From NCBI GenBank assembly GCA_029062885.1, contig JAIDPH010000284.1, positions 1 to 33,315 on the forward strand: a stretch of DNA of 33,315 nt, given 5' to 3'. The notes beneath the pieces were generated by a model. The model ran no database searches. It was given only the letters and a program-made list of their open reading frames with translations, and had not been told where the DNA came from. The stretch comes from Lachnospiraceae bacterium. GTDB taxonomy: Bacteria > Bacillota > Clostridia > Lachnospirales > Lachnospiraceae. Position 1 is the stretch's first letter. Every line of letters begins with the position of its first letter. The position numbers were made by a program, and so were the translations under genes. Shown here one piece after another: positions 10,095 to 19,985 of this stretch.

Positions 10095-12083
10095 ATGGGA
10101 TATGAACAGGCATGGCTGAATTATACAAATAAAACTGCCGGTAATAAGATACCTGACATCAGATTCATTTATGCGGATATGAAGGATGAACTGATAAAAA
10201 ACAGTGTAAAAGAGTTACAGATGGCATTTAAGGGTATGACCGGAAAGGAACTTAAATCAGAAAATGCAGACGATATGACCGGGCAGTCCGGAAGTATACG
10301 CCTGACACTGAAGACCGGAATGAAGTCTGAAGGATACCGCCTTTTTGAGGAAAACGGGCAGATTACAGTAGAGGCGCCTGATTCTAAGGGAATACTTAAC
10401 GGAACCTTTGAACTGATTCGTCAGATGCAGATGGAGAGTCCGTTGCAGGGTATGAATATATGCAGGGAACCTGATATGCCTCTGCGTATGCTGAACCATT
10501 GGGATAACATGGACGGCAGTATTGAACGCGGATATTCAGGTAATTCTTTTTTCTTTGAAAATAATAAAATTATAGTAAATGACAGAACTGTCACTTATGC
10601 AAGGCTTGCGGCGAGCGTAGGAATAAATGCGGTCGTAATCAATAATGTAAACGTAAAAGATGCGGCTACATGGCTGATTACGGACAGGTATTTTGACAAG
10701 TTGAAAGAAATGTCTGAGATTCTGTCGGGATATGGAATTAAGTTGTTTTTGAGTCTGAATTATGCGGCGCCTGTTGAACTTGGTGAGCTTGACAGTGCGG
10801 ACCCTCTTGATGCAAAAGTACGTGAGTGGTGGATGAACAGGATGCAGATTGTGTTCAGTGCAGTTCCGAATCTTGGCGGTTTTCTCATCAAAGCGGATTC
10901 AGAGGGACGTCCGGGACCGTTTACTTATAACAGGACTCACGCTGACGGAGCTAATATGTTGGCAGAAGCAGTAGAGCCTTATGGTGGACTTATTATCTGG
11001 AGGTGCTTCGTATATAACTGCAAACAGGACTGGCGTGACCGTAAGACAGACAGGGCAAGGTCGGGATATGATAATTTCATGCCTTTAGACGGTATGTTTA
11101 AAGATAACGTAATCCTGCAAATCAAGAACGGACCTATGGATTTTCAGGTGAGAGAACCGGTGCATCCGTTGTTTGGAGGACTTACAAAAACAAATCAGAT
11201 GTTAGAGGTACAGATTGCACAGGAGTATACCGGACAGCAGAGACATATCTGCTACCTGATGCCTATGTTCAGTCAGATTCTTAACTTTAGAACTTATGTC
11301 GGGGATAAAGATGACAAAGTTGGAGATATTGTATCAGGGAAGACCTTTAGTCAGACAAACTGTGGTATGGCGGCTGTAGCAAATACCGGAAATGACGATA
11401 ACTGGACAGGACATGACCTTGCTGCAGCTAATTTCTATGGATTTGGAAGGCTTGCTTTTGATGTCAGCCTTACTCCTGAAGAAATTGCAAAAGAGTGGAT
11501 ACGCCTTACATATGGAAGGGATGAGCAGATAGAAGAGACTCTTCTATATTTATTAATGTCATCATGGCCGGCATATGAAAAATACACATCGCCGCTTGGC
11601 ATCGGATGGATGGTGAATCCGAGTTATCATTATGGGCCGAGTGTGGATGGATATGAATATGACAGGTGGGGTACTTACCACCGCGCCGACCATTTGGGTA
11701 TAGGCGTTGACAGGAGCCATGAGGGAACAGGATATGCAACTCTTTACAGAGAACCTAATGCGTCTTTATATGACGATAAGGATAAATGTCCTGACGAACT
11801 ATTGCTTTTTTTCCATCATATTCCATATACATGGAAGCTTAAAAGCGGAAAAACCGTAATCCAGCATATCTATGATACACATTTTGAAGGTGTGGAAATT
11901 GTAGAAGACATGGTACAGAGGGTTGAGGAGCTTAGAGGAAAGCTGCCGGACCATGTATATAATAGGGTAATGGAAAGACTTGAACATCAGAAAGAGCATT
12001 CGAAAGAATGGCGTGACCAGATTAATACATATTTCTACAGGAAGTCCGGTATATCGGATGAAAAGAATAGAGAAATATACTGA
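10095..12083 (+). CDS. aguA: GH67 alpha-glucuronidase
   Basis: AWLNYTN, MPLRMLNHWDNMDGSIERGYSG, FLIKADSEGRPGPFTYNRTHADGANMLAEA, DNFMPLDGMFKDNVILQIKNGPMDFQVREPVHPLFG; aggagga before ATG 10095. Confidence 0.93.
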   Translation: MGYEQAWLNYTNKTAGNKIPDIRFIYADMKDELIKNSVKELQMAFKGMTGKELKSENADDMTGQSGSIRLTLKTGMKSEGYRLFEENGQITVEAPDSKGILNGTFELIRQMQMESPLQGMNICREPDMPLRMLNHWDNMDGSIERGYSGNSFFFENNKIIVNDRTVTYARLAASVGINAVVINNVNVKDAATWLITDRYFDKLKEMSEILSGYGIKLFLSLNYAAPVELGELDSADPLDAKVREWWMNRMQIVFSAVPNLGGFLIKADSEGRPGPFTYNRTHADGANMLAEAVEPYGGLIIWRCFVYNCKQDWRDRKTDRARSGYDNFMPLDGMFKDNVILQIKNGPMDFQVREPVHPLFGGLTKTNQMLEVQIAQEYTGQQRHICYLMPMFSQILNFRTYVGDKDDKVGDIVSGKTFSQTNCGMAAVANTGNDDNWTGHDLAAANFYGFGRLAFDVSLTPEEIAKEWIRLTYGRDEQIEETLLYLLMSSWPAYEKYTSPLGIGWMVNPSYHYGPSVDGYEYDRWGTYHRADHLGIGVDRSHEGTGYATLYREPNASLYDDKDKCPDELLLFFHHIPYTWKLKSGKTVIQHIYDTHFEGVEIVEDMVQRVEELRGKLPDHVYNRVMERLEHQKEHSKEWRDQINTYFYRKSGISDEKNREIY

Positions 12084-12252
12084 TAATTCGGCAGAATGCC
12101 ATATTTTGACTTGGACAGATTTATTTTGTTCATGATATTGCACAAAATATAAGCAAAATATGAAGCTGAAATAGCAAGATTTGATAAGAGGATAATATTG
12201 GAGTGTGCTATTATATTTAAAATGGAAATAAAATAATTATGGGGGTGTAAGG

Positions 12253-13206
12253 ATGAAAGCTTCAAAAAAGAAAGTACCTGCTGTGAAGAGTAATCAGAGT
12301 TTCGGTGTCTATATGAAAAGATACTGGCAGCTATATTTTCTGCTGAGTCTGCCAATGTTGTATCTGTTGGTCTTCAAGTATATACCAATGATATATATTC
12401 AGATTGCATTTAAGAAATATAGCATTATTCAAAACGTATGGGAAATGCCATGGGCAAAAAATCACGGTTTTGAGTATTTTATACAGGCATTTAAAAACAA
12501 TGATTTCCGCCGTGCGCTACGTAATACGGTATTTTTGAATTTGCTGGATTTGTTGATTGGTTTTCCTGCGCCGATTATTTTTGCTTTGATTTTGAATGAA
12601 TTGTGTTTCAAACGTTTTAAGAAAGTGGTACAGACAATTGCATATATGCCGCATTTCCTTTCATGGGTTATTATTTACAGTCTGGCTTTGCAGCTTTTTG
12701 CTCCTGGTGAAGGCTTATTGAATATGGCTATTGAGCGTCTGGGTGGTTCATCCATTCCTTTCTTAAATGATGCGGCACACTGGGTCGGTACATATATCGG
12801 CGTGGGCGTGTGGCAGAATTTTGGCTGGGGTTCTATCGTATATCTGGCGGCAATTGCCGGTATTAATTCGGAACTCTATGAGGCGGCTTCTGTGGATGGC
12901 GCAGGACGTTTCAGTAAAATGTGGCATATTACTCTTCCGGGAATCAAGCCGACTATTGTGGTATTACTGATTATGAATCTGGGTAATATTTTGGGTAGTA
13001 ACTTTGACCGTCCTTTCGCATTCCAGAATAATCTGGTCATGAATGTAGCGGACGTAATTTCTACTTATGTATATCGAACCGGTATTAAGGGACTGCAGTT
13101 CTCTTTGACAACAGCTGTCGGTCTGTTCCAGTCAGTAGTAGGTGTATTATTCCTGCTGGCAGCTAACTGGTTATCCAGAAAACTCGGCGAAAGGGGGATT
13201 TGGTGA
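12253..13206 (+). CDS. ABC sugar transporter permease, LplB type
   Basis: Multi-TM; EAASVDGAGRFSKMWHITLPGIKPTIVVLLIMNLG is the permease EAA loop; adjacent second permease and binding protein. Confidence 0.9.
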   Translation: MKASKKKVPAVKSNQSFGVYMKRYWQLYFLLSLPMLYLLVFKYIPMIYIQIAFKKYSIIQNVWEMPWAKNHGFEYFIQAFKNNDFRRALRNTVFLNLLDLLIGFPAPIIFALILNELCFKRFKKVVQTIAYMPHFLSWVIIYSLALQLFAPGEGLLNMAIERLGGSSIPFLNDAAHWVGTYIGVGVWQNFGWGSIVYLAAIAGINSELYEAASVDGAGRFSKMWHITLPGIKPTIVVLLIMNLGNILGSNFDRPFAFQNNLVMNVADVISTYVYRTGIKGLQFSLTTAVGLFQSVVGVLFLLAANWLSRKLGERGIW

Positions 13207-14078
13207 TGAAAGTAAAATCAGCTTCTGCAAAAATCGGAGATTGGGTTTTTGTTATAATCTGTGTGTTTATTAGTATTATTTGCGTAGTACCGATGATAAA
13301 TTTACTTGCAAAATCATTAAGTTCAACCGAGTATCTGGTAAAAAATGCAGTTTCACTCTGGCCTAAGGGATTTAATCTGGATGCTTATAAGACTGTTTTG
13401 AGTGATCCTAAATATATCCGGTCATTTTTCTGGACAGTATTTTTGACGGTGGTTTGTACGTTTGTTTCTTTGACTATGACAATTTTGTGTGCTTATCCGT
13501 TGATTTTTGATAAGTTGAAGGGACGCGGATTTATTAATATTGTTATCACAATCACCATGTTTTTTAATGCGGGTACTATTCCTAATTACCTGCTTATGCA
13601 AAATCTGAAATTATTGGATAATCCGCTGGTGTTGATTGTTCCCAGTTGTCTGAGTGTTTACAACATGATCATTATGAGGAGCTTTTTCTATGGAATTCCG
13701 GACAGCTTACGAGAATCCGCGGAAATAGACGGAGCCAGCTTTATTCAGATTATGATGAAGATTTATGTGCCGCTGTCTAAACCGGTTATGGCAACATTAG
13801 CATTGTTTTATGCGGTAGGACGTTGGAACGGATATTCGGATGCATTGTTATATGTGAAGAAACCGGAATTTTATCCGCTGCAGTTGTTGTTATACAATAT
13901 TATAAATAACATTAATTCCGTAGAAGTTGCAACACAGGAAGGATTCTCTTCACCGGGACTTTCGGCATCATTAAAAGCAGCAATAGTTATGTTTTCAACA
14001 ATACCTATTCTGTGTATATATCCTTGGTTGCAGAAATACTTTATACATGGTGTGACCATGGGCGCTGTAAAGGAATAA
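13206..14078 (+). CDS. ABC sugar transporter permease, YtcP/AraQ type
   Basis: Multi-TM; RESAEIDGASFIQIMMKIYVPLSKPVMATLALFYAVGRWN; ATG overlaps the upstream stop (TGATG). Confidence 0.9.
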   Translation: MKVKSASAKIGDWVFVIICVFISIICVVPMINLLAKSLSSTEYLVKNAVSLWPKGFNLDAYKTVLSDPKYIRSFFWTVFLTVVCTFVSLTMTILCAYPLIFDKLKGRGFINIVITITMFFNAGTIPNYLLMQNLKLLDNPLVLIVPSCLSVYNMIIMRSFFYGIPDSLRESAEIDGASFIQIMMKIYVPLSKPVMATLALFYAVGRWNGYSDALLYVKKPEFYPLQLLLYNIINNINSVEVATQEGFSSPGLSASLKAAIVMFSTIPILCIYPWLQKYFIHGVTMGAVKE

Positions 14079-14135
14079 TCGAGTCCGTTTTCAGGATTCG
14101 TTCATTCAATAAAAAAATAGGGAGGTAAATGAAAA

Positions 14136-15887
14136 ATGAAGAAAAAAGTTATTTCTATCCTGCTGGCAAGTACTCTGTTAGTTATGTCAGCATGTGGATG
14201 CGGTAATGACGGTACTTCTAATCAGGGCACTGATCCTTCTACAAGTAGTTCTCAGGGAACAGATACAGGAGCTGCTTCAAATGAAGGAACTGCGTCAAAT
14301 GAAGGAAGTGAAGGAAATGAAGCAGCCGCATCCGGTGAACTGGTAGACGGCAAATTTGCTGAAACCAGACACATTACGGTCGAGGTATATGACCGTGGTA
14401 ACGATGGTGGTTCCGATCCTACAAATAATATGTACACTGAGTACATTAAGAAAGGAATGCTGGAAGACCACAATGTAGAAGTTGAATTTGTAAAAGTTCC
14501 CAGATGGACTGAGGTTGAAGAAATCAACAACCTGCTTGCAGCAGGAACAGCTCCTGACATCTGTCTGACTTACAGCTATCCTACAATTCTTACCTATGCT
14601 GACATGGGTGGTGTTCTTGATTTAAGCGGTTATGTGGAGGATTATAAGGCTGATCTTCCCAACCTGTGGAATTGGCTTGGCGAGACTAACATTTATTGGG
14701 ATAAGGATCCTGTAGACGGCACTTTGTGGGCAATCGAAGGAAAAATAGCTGTTAACAACCGTATTAATACTTTTGTTCGTAAAGACTGGCTGGATGCATT
14801 AGGAATATCTGAACCTACTACAACAGAAGAGTTTGAGGCAATGCTGATTGCGTTTGAAGAAAACAAAGATACTCTTCTTGGCGCAGATGCTGATAAAATG
14901 ATACCTTACTCTGTAAGCTACGATGTGGGTTGGAGAGCTGCTACTTTGATTGAATCATACATTGATCCGGATATTACTGACAAGGAATACTATGTCAATG
15001 GATATGATGACAGAAAGTTAACCCAGAACGGTACAAAAGAAGCTGTAAGACTTTTGAACAAGTGGTATAATATGGGTCTTATGTGGGATAACTTTGCACT
15101 GTACGGAAGCGGTGATACAACTGAGGATGATATGATGAAGGCAGGTTATGTAGGCGCTTTCACACATAACTGGGATTATCCTTTCCGTAACGGTGAGGAC
15201 AGCATCAACGCAAACCTGCAGAGAAATGTAGGCGAGGATGCTTACTATGTAGCAATTGATCCTTTCAATGATTCAAAGGGAACACATACAAAATATGTAA
15301 ACAGTACTGCAGGAGACCGTAAGATCTTCTTCCCTCATACCAACGATGAGCCGCTGGCTAGTATGCTGTATCTTGACTGGATCAGTGATCCGGAGCACAT
15401 TCAGTATCTGCAGATCGGTGATGAAGGCGTAACTCACAACGTATTGGAGAGCGGCGCTATCCAGACTGTTGCAGCATCCGGTGATGCAATCATGAATTCA
15501 GGTATGAATATTGATTACACGATTACCTGTAACGGATTACATTTATCCAGTGATGAGCTGACAAAACTTTCTCAGGCATATAACTATGCTGAGATAGATC
15601 CTGATGTAGTTTCACGGGCAGATGTTATTGCACAGACCGATGCAGTTCCTGCTAAGAACGTTAACGTAGGAGCTATTGAGGCAGAAGCTAATATCGGCGA
15701 TACATTAAGCGCTAAACGTGATCAGGTTTATGATAATGCGGTAATTGCTGCAGAAAGTGATTTCGACAGCGTTTGGGACAGCATGATGGAAGATTATCTG
15801 AGTTCAGGCGGTCAGGCAATTATAGATGAACGTACTAAGAGTTGGGAAGCTACATTTGGTGATGCAACATCACTTCCTAATAACTAA
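14136..15887 (+). CDS. Extracellular solute-binding lipoprotein (LplA/YtcQ-like)
   Basis: Lipoprotein signal MKKKVISILLASTLLVMSACGCG; Ser/Thr/Gly/Glu-rich linker; binding-protein fold region (AAGTAPDICLTYSYPT...); gggaggtaaatgaaaaatg RBS region. Confidence 0.9.
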   Translation: MKKKVISILLASTLLVMSACGCGNDGTSNQGTDPSTSSSQGTDTGAASNEGTASNEGSEGNEAAASGELVDGKFAETRHITVEVYDRGNDGGSDPTNNMYTEYIKKGMLEDHNVEVEFVKVPRWTEVEEINNLLAAGTAPDICLTYSYPTILTYADMGGVLDLSGYVEDYKADLPNLWNWLGETNIYWDKDPVDGTLWAIEGKIAVNNRINTFVRKDWLDALGISEPTTTEEFEAMLIAFEENKDTLLGADADKMIPYSVSYDVGWRAATLIESYIDPDITDKEYYVNGYDDRKLTQNGTKEAVRLLNKWYNMGLMWDNFALYGSGDTTEDDMMKAGYVGAFTHNWDYPFRNGEDSINANLQRNVGEDAYYVAIDPFNDSKGTHTKYVNSTAGDRKIFFPHTNDEPLASMLYLDWISDPEHIQYLQIGDEGVTHNVLESGAIQTVAASGDAIMNSGMNIDYTITCNGLHLSSDELTKLSQAYNYAEIDPDVVSRADVIAQTDAVPAKNVNVGAIEAEANIGDTLSAKRDQVYDNAVIAAESDFDSVWDSMMEDYLSSGGQAIIDERTKSWEATFGDATSLPNN

Positions 15888-15920
15888 GTAATGGAATTAA
15901 GAAGTAAAAAATAAACAGAT

Positions 15921-15954
15921 AGGGGCGTTTCCTTTTAGGAACGCCTCTTTTTGA
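15921..15954 (+). terminator. Intrinsic terminator/attenuator between binding-protein gene and uxuA
   Basis: aggggcgtttcc-tttta-ggaacgcctct followed by ttttg; stem with a 1-nt bulge and T-tract. Confidence 0.75.
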
Positions 15955-15988
15955 AAAAATTATAATGAAAGAGAGGAAGGAATTTGGT

Positions 15989-17056
15989 ATGGAGATGACA
16001 TTGCGCTGGTACGGTTCCAAATTTGATACGGTGACACTGGAACAGATTAGGCAGATTCCCGGTGTGAAAGGCGTGATTACGACTTTATATGATACACAGC
16101 CCGGTGAAGTATGGTCAAGAGAGCGTATAAAAGCCATGAAGGATGAGGTGGCGGCAGCAGGGCTTTATGTTGCAGGAATAGAGAGCGTAAACGTGCATGA
16201 TGCAATCAAAACCGGAGCCGACGACAGAGATACTTATATTGATAATTATATTGAAACTCTTGAAAACCTCGGAAAAGAAGATATACATATGGTGTGTTAC
16301 AATTTCATGCCGGTTTTTGATTGGACGAGAACTGAGCTTGCACGCAAAAGACCGGATGGTTCGACTGTGCTTGCCTATACGCAGGAAGCAATCGACGCGC
16401 TGGAACCGGAGAAGATGTTTGCATCCATTTCAGGCGATTCGAACGGCAGTATTATGCCCGGATGGGAACCGGAGCGCATGGAACATGTTAAAGAGCTTTT
16501 TGAAATGTATGAGGACATAGATGACGAAAAGCTGTTTGCGAACCTTAAATATTTTCTGGAGCGTATTATGCCGGTATGTGATAAGTATGATATCAATATG
16601 GCAATTCATCCGGATGACCCTGCATGGAGTGTATTCGGCCTTCCGCGTATCATTATCAATAAGAAAAACATACTTCGTATGATGCAGATGGTAGATAATC
16701 CGCATAATGGCGTTACTTTCTGTTCGGGTTCTTACGGAACCAATCTGGAGAATGACCTGCCTGATATGATCCGTTCACTGAAGGGAAGAATACATTTTGC
16801 ACATGTGCGTAATCTGAAGTTCCATTCTCCGACTAATTTTGAGGAGTCGGCACATCTGTCCAGTGACGGCAGTTTTGATATGTATGAGATTATGAAAGCA
16901 TTGTATGATATCGGATTTGACGGTCCCATTCGTCCGGATCATGGAAGAATGATATGGGGCGAGGAGGCTATGCCCGGTTACGGACTTTATGACAGAGCGC
17001 TTGGCGCGGCTTATCTCAATGGATTGTGGGAAGCGATAGTAAAGAGCGCAAAATAG
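15989..17056 (+). CDS. uxuA: Mannonate dehydratase
   Basis: MTLRWYGSKFDTVTLEQIRQIPGVKGVITTLYD...; MAIHPDDPAWSVFGLPRI; CSGSYGTN; gagaggaagg places the start at ATG 15989. Confidence 0.93.
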   Translation: MEMTLRWYGSKFDTVTLEQIRQIPGVKGVITTLYDTQPGEVWSRERIKAMKDEVAAAGLYVAGIESVNVHDAIKTGADDRDTYIDNYIETLENLGKEDIHMVCYNFMPVFDWTRTELARKRPDGSTVLAYTQEAIDALEPEKMFASISGDSNGSIMPGWEPERMEHVKELFEMYEDIDDEKLFANLKYFLERIMPVCDKYDINMAIHPDDPAWSVFGLPRIIINKKNILRMMQMVDNPHNGVTFCSGSYGTNLENDLPDMIRSLKGRIHFAHVRNLKFHSPTNFEESAHLSSDGSFDMYEIMKALYDIGFDGPIRPDHGRMIWGEEAMPGYGLYDRALGAAYLNGLWEAIVKSAK

Positions 17057-17097
17057 TATTCGTTAATGTTATGACAATATAAATGGGAGGACAGGTA

Positions 17098-18708
17098 ATG
17101 AGATTAGACGAGGAAGGTTTACAAGAGCGTAAGCAGTGGGAGAGTGCAGGATATGCGCTTCCACAGTTCGATAGGAAGAAAATGATAGATGCGACCAGAG
17201 AAAATCCGTTTTGGATTCATTTCGGAGCCGGAAATATTTTTCGTGCTTTTCAGGCAAACGTAGTACAGAACCTGTTGAATCAGGGGATTTTGGAATGCGG
17301 CCTTGTAGCGGTGGAAGGATTTGACTATGAAATTATTGAAAAGATGTACAAGCCGCATGATAATTATGGCATTCTTGTAACACTGAAGTCGGAAGGAAGC
17401 GTTGAAAAGACGGTCGTAGGAAGTATAGCGGAGTCGCATACGCTGGATTCTGCGAACGAAGAGGAATTTACCCGTCTGAAAGAGATTTTCGCTAAAGATT
17501 CTTTACAGATGGCGACGTTTACGATTACGGAAAAAGGCTATAGTCTTGTAAACGGAAAAGGAGAGCTGTTAGGCGATGTAGAAAAGGACCTGAAAAACGG
17601 ACCGGGGAAGCCTGAAAGTTATATCGGTAAGGTAGTATCTTTGCTTTACGCTCGTTTTAAAGCCGGCAGTAAGCCGTTGGCTATGGTAAGTATGGATAAC
17701 TGTTCGCATAACGGAGATAAGCTCTATGCCGCTGTAAATACCTTCGCGGAAAAATGGACGAAGGCGGGGTTAGCGGAAGAAAGCTTTTTGAATTATGTAA
17801 ATGATAATGAAAAAGTGTCTTTCCCATGGACAATGATAGATAAAATAACTCCAAGACCTGATGCGTCTGTTCAGGATATACTTAAAAATGACGGAGTACA
17901 GGAACTGGAACCGGTGATTACATCAAAGAATACCTATGTGGCTCCTTTTGTAAATGCAGAGGAGTGTGAGTATCTGGTTATAGAAGATGCATTTCCAAAT
18001 GGCAGGCCAGAGCTTGAAAAAGGCGGGTTTATGTTCACGACGAAGGAGACAGTAGATAAGGTTGAGAGGATGAAAGTCTGTACATGTCTTAATCCGCTGC
18101 ATACCGCGCTTGCAGTATACGGCTGTCTGCTTGGATATGACAAGATTTCAGAAGAGATGAAGGACGTGCAGCTGCGAAGGCTCGTAGAAATCATAGGTTA
18201 TACGGAGGGACTGCCTGTAGTAGTTAATCCGGGTATCATAGACCCGAAGGAGTTTATTGATACCGTCCTTAACGTGCGTATTCCCAATCCTTTTATGCCG
18301 GATACTCCGCAGCGTATTGCTACAGATACATCTCAAAAACTGGCAATCCGTTATGGTGAGACAATTAAGGCATATCAGGTATCGGATAAGCTGGATGTGA
18401 AGGAACTTAAACTGATTCCACTGGTATTTGCAGGGTGGCTGCGTTATCTGATGGGAATAAATGATAATGGAGAAAAGTTTGAATTAAGTCCTGACCCGAT
18501 GCTTACTACAGTGTGTCCGTATATGGAAGGGATAAAATTCGGAGACAAGATAGATGAGGATAAGCTTAGACCCATTCTTTCTAATGAAAAGATTTTCGGA
18601 GTAAATCTGTATGAAGCAGGAATGGCGGGAATGGTTGTCGATTATTTTAATGAGCTTACAGCAGGAGTGGGAGCTGTAAGAGAAACTTTAGAGAAATATG
18701 TAAAATAG
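17098..18708 (+). CDS. uxuB: Mannitol dehydrogenase-family fructuronate reductase
   Basis: IHFGAGNIFRAFQANV, VSMDNCSHNGDKL, FPWTMIDKITPRP, CLNPLHTALAVYGCLLGY; gggagga before ATG 17098; directly follows uxuA. Confidence 0.88.
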   Translation: MRLDEEGLQERKQWESAGYALPQFDRKKMIDATRENPFWIHFGAGNIFRAFQANVVQNLLNQGILECGLVAVEGFDYEIIEKMYKPHDNYGILVTLKSEGSVEKTVVGSIAESHTLDSANEEEFTRLKEIFAKDSLQMATFTITEKGYSLVNGKGELLGDVEKDLKNGPGKPESYIGKVVSLLYARFKAGSKPLAMVSMDNCSHNGDKLYAAVNTFAEKWTKAGLAEESFLNYVNDNEKVSFPWTMIDKITPRPDASVQDILKNDGVQELEPVITSKNTYVAPFVNAEECEYLVIEDAFPNGRPELEKGGFMFTTKETVDKVERMKVCTCLNPLHTALAVYGCLLGYDKISEEMKDVQLRRLVEIIGYTEGLPVVVNPGIIDPKEFIDTVLNVRIPNPFMPDTPQRIATDTSQKLAIRYGETIKAYQVSDKLDVKELKLIPLVFAGWLRYLMGINDNGEKFELSPDPMLTTVCPYMEGIKFGDKIDEDKLRPILSNEKIFGVNLYEAGMAGMVVDYFNELTAGVGAVRETLEKYVK

Positions 18709-18716
18709 TAAAAAAT

Positions 18717-18757
18717 ATGAGCAGTAGAAAGCATTAAGTCCATTTTCTACTGCTCAT
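18717..18757. terminator. Bidirectional intrinsic terminator
   Basis: Perfect 14-bp inverted repeat atgagcagtagaaa / tttctactgctcat with T/A-rich flanks, between uxuB (+) and the 18747-18977 ORF (-); the minus ORF stop lies in the stem. Confidence 0.85.
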
Positions 18758-18977
18758 TTTCACTTTGTTTTTTCTTTGTTATAGTATAGAGCTGGATGTA
18801 TATCCATAGCAAAATCGGCAGTCCGACAGTGGTGAGCAGGCATGCTGCAAATAGTCTTCCTACATTAGGAAAGTCCAGACAGGCAACGATAAAAGTAATA
18901 AGATACATACATAATAAAATAATTACACAAATGAGCGCCGCTATCTGTTTTGGCGTTCTTTTTCTTTTTTCTTTCAT
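18747..18977 (-). CDS. Small two-TM membrane protein of unknown function
   Basis: MKEKRKRTPKQIAALICVIILLCMYLITFIVACLD...LFAACLLTTVGLPILLWIYIQLYTITKKKQSENEQ; 17 bp downstream of the PocR-MCP gene. Confidence 0.7.
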   Translation of the reverse strand: MKEKRKRTPKQIAALICVIILLCMYLITFIVACLDFPNVGRLFAACLLTTVGLPILLWIYIQLYTITKKKQSENEQ

Positions 18978-18994
18978 GAATGAATTATCCTTGC

Positions 18995-19771
18995 TTATAC
19001 TATATTCAGACCCTTAATGGTAACGGTGAGGTTTGACAGTTTGGCATCAATTTCTTTGCTGGTCTCTGCCATACTGGCTGCAAGCTTCTGCACTTCCGTA
19101 GCAACTACCGCAAATCCCCTTCCGCTTTCTCCTGCGCGGGCAGCTTCAATGGAAGCATTGAGAGCGAGCATATTCTGTCTCTTACTATATGCCGCTATCT
19201 GAGATGTGCTTGCATTGGCTGCTTCAATCTCCTCGACTGCTTTGGAAATACCGTCTTTAAGCTTGGATAAAAGATTATCGTTCTGGCTTTCGTGATAGCT
19301 GGAACGGACAAACATATTGATAACATCGCCAAGAAGATTTGCTGATGCTTCTATTTCTTCCATTGTTTTTATAGAAACTTTATGTAAGGCGCTGATATAC
19401 TGCTCTTCGTCAATACCGAGTTCTCTTGCGGTAGAACGAAAATAATCGTCATCAGGCTCTTGGGGGAGTACCTGACCTCCGATTACGCTTCCGAGAACCG
19501 TACCGTCGTTTAATGTAATCGGGATACCAAAATCGACGAGTCCTGCATGACAGTTATACACGCCTTTACCTTCCCGGTCACATTTTTCACAGCGTTTGCA
19601 TCCTTCCTTGCTTCCTCTGGTAAGTTTGATGCAAAAATCCGTAAAATTGTAGCACTCACTGATATATTTACCGTCTGCTCCAACGGCAACTGTAGCTAAA
19701 CCTGTAGATTTTGCCCAGTTATTCATAATACTTTCAAATTTTTGCATATCACAGAAGTCTTCTATTCTCAT
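18995..19771 (-). CDS. PocR-domain sensor fused to a short methyl-accepting chemotaxis-type signalling domain (soluble)
   Basis: N-terminal [38 protein letters not shown]...[28 protein letters not shown] is PocR-like; C-terminal [43 protein letters not shown] is the MCP hairpin tip; no TM. Confidence 0.88.
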   Translation of the reverse strand: MRIEDFCDMQKFESIMNNWAKSTGLATVAVGADGKYISECYNFTDFCIKLTRGSKEGCKRCEKCDREGKGVYNCHAGLVDFGIPITLNDGTVLGSVIGGQVLPQEPDDDYFRSTARELGIDEEQYISALHKVSIKTMEEIEASANLLGDVINMFVRSSYHESQNDNLLSKLKDGISKAVEEIEAANASTSQIAAYSKRQNMLALNASIEAARAGESGRGFAVVATEVQKLAASMAETSKEIDAKLSNLTVTIKGLNIV

Positions 19772-19835
19772 AAGCGTGCCGCAGCCCCCTTTATGTAAAT
19801 TTCATACATTTTTTAAGAAATTTTGTGTGCACTTT

Positions 19836-19864
19836 ATTTTACCATTCATTGAGGAAATTGTAAA
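19836..19864 (-). promoter_or_regulatory. Sigma-A-like promoter for the PocR-MCP unit
   Basis: On the minus strand TTTACA - 17 bp - TAAAAT. Confidence 0.6.
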
Positions 19865-19880
19865 GTATGAATAATCTGAC

Positions 19881-19957
19881 GAACTTGGTCAAAATAAACA
19901 AAAACGGTGCTCACCGCAAGCGAAATCGCCCCGTTTTTGTTTATTTTGGCCAAGTTC
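19881..19957. repeat. 77-bp inverted repeat: two 30-nt arms, 28/30 complementary, 17-nt loop
   Basis: Arm 1 GAACTTGGTCAAAATAAACAAAAACGGTGC (19881-19910); arm 2 GCCCCGTTTTTGTTTATTTTGGCCAAGTTC (19928-19957). Confidence 0.95.
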
Positions 19958-19985
19958 TGGTTATTATAATAATTTAAAAAACCGG

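Noticed and set aside
12084-12252. Riboswitch or strong promoter in the 170-bp gap before the permease genes
   Set aside because: No consensus -35/-10 pair with good spacing and no recognisable riboswitch core could be found by eye; only the half-site-like repeats are reported.
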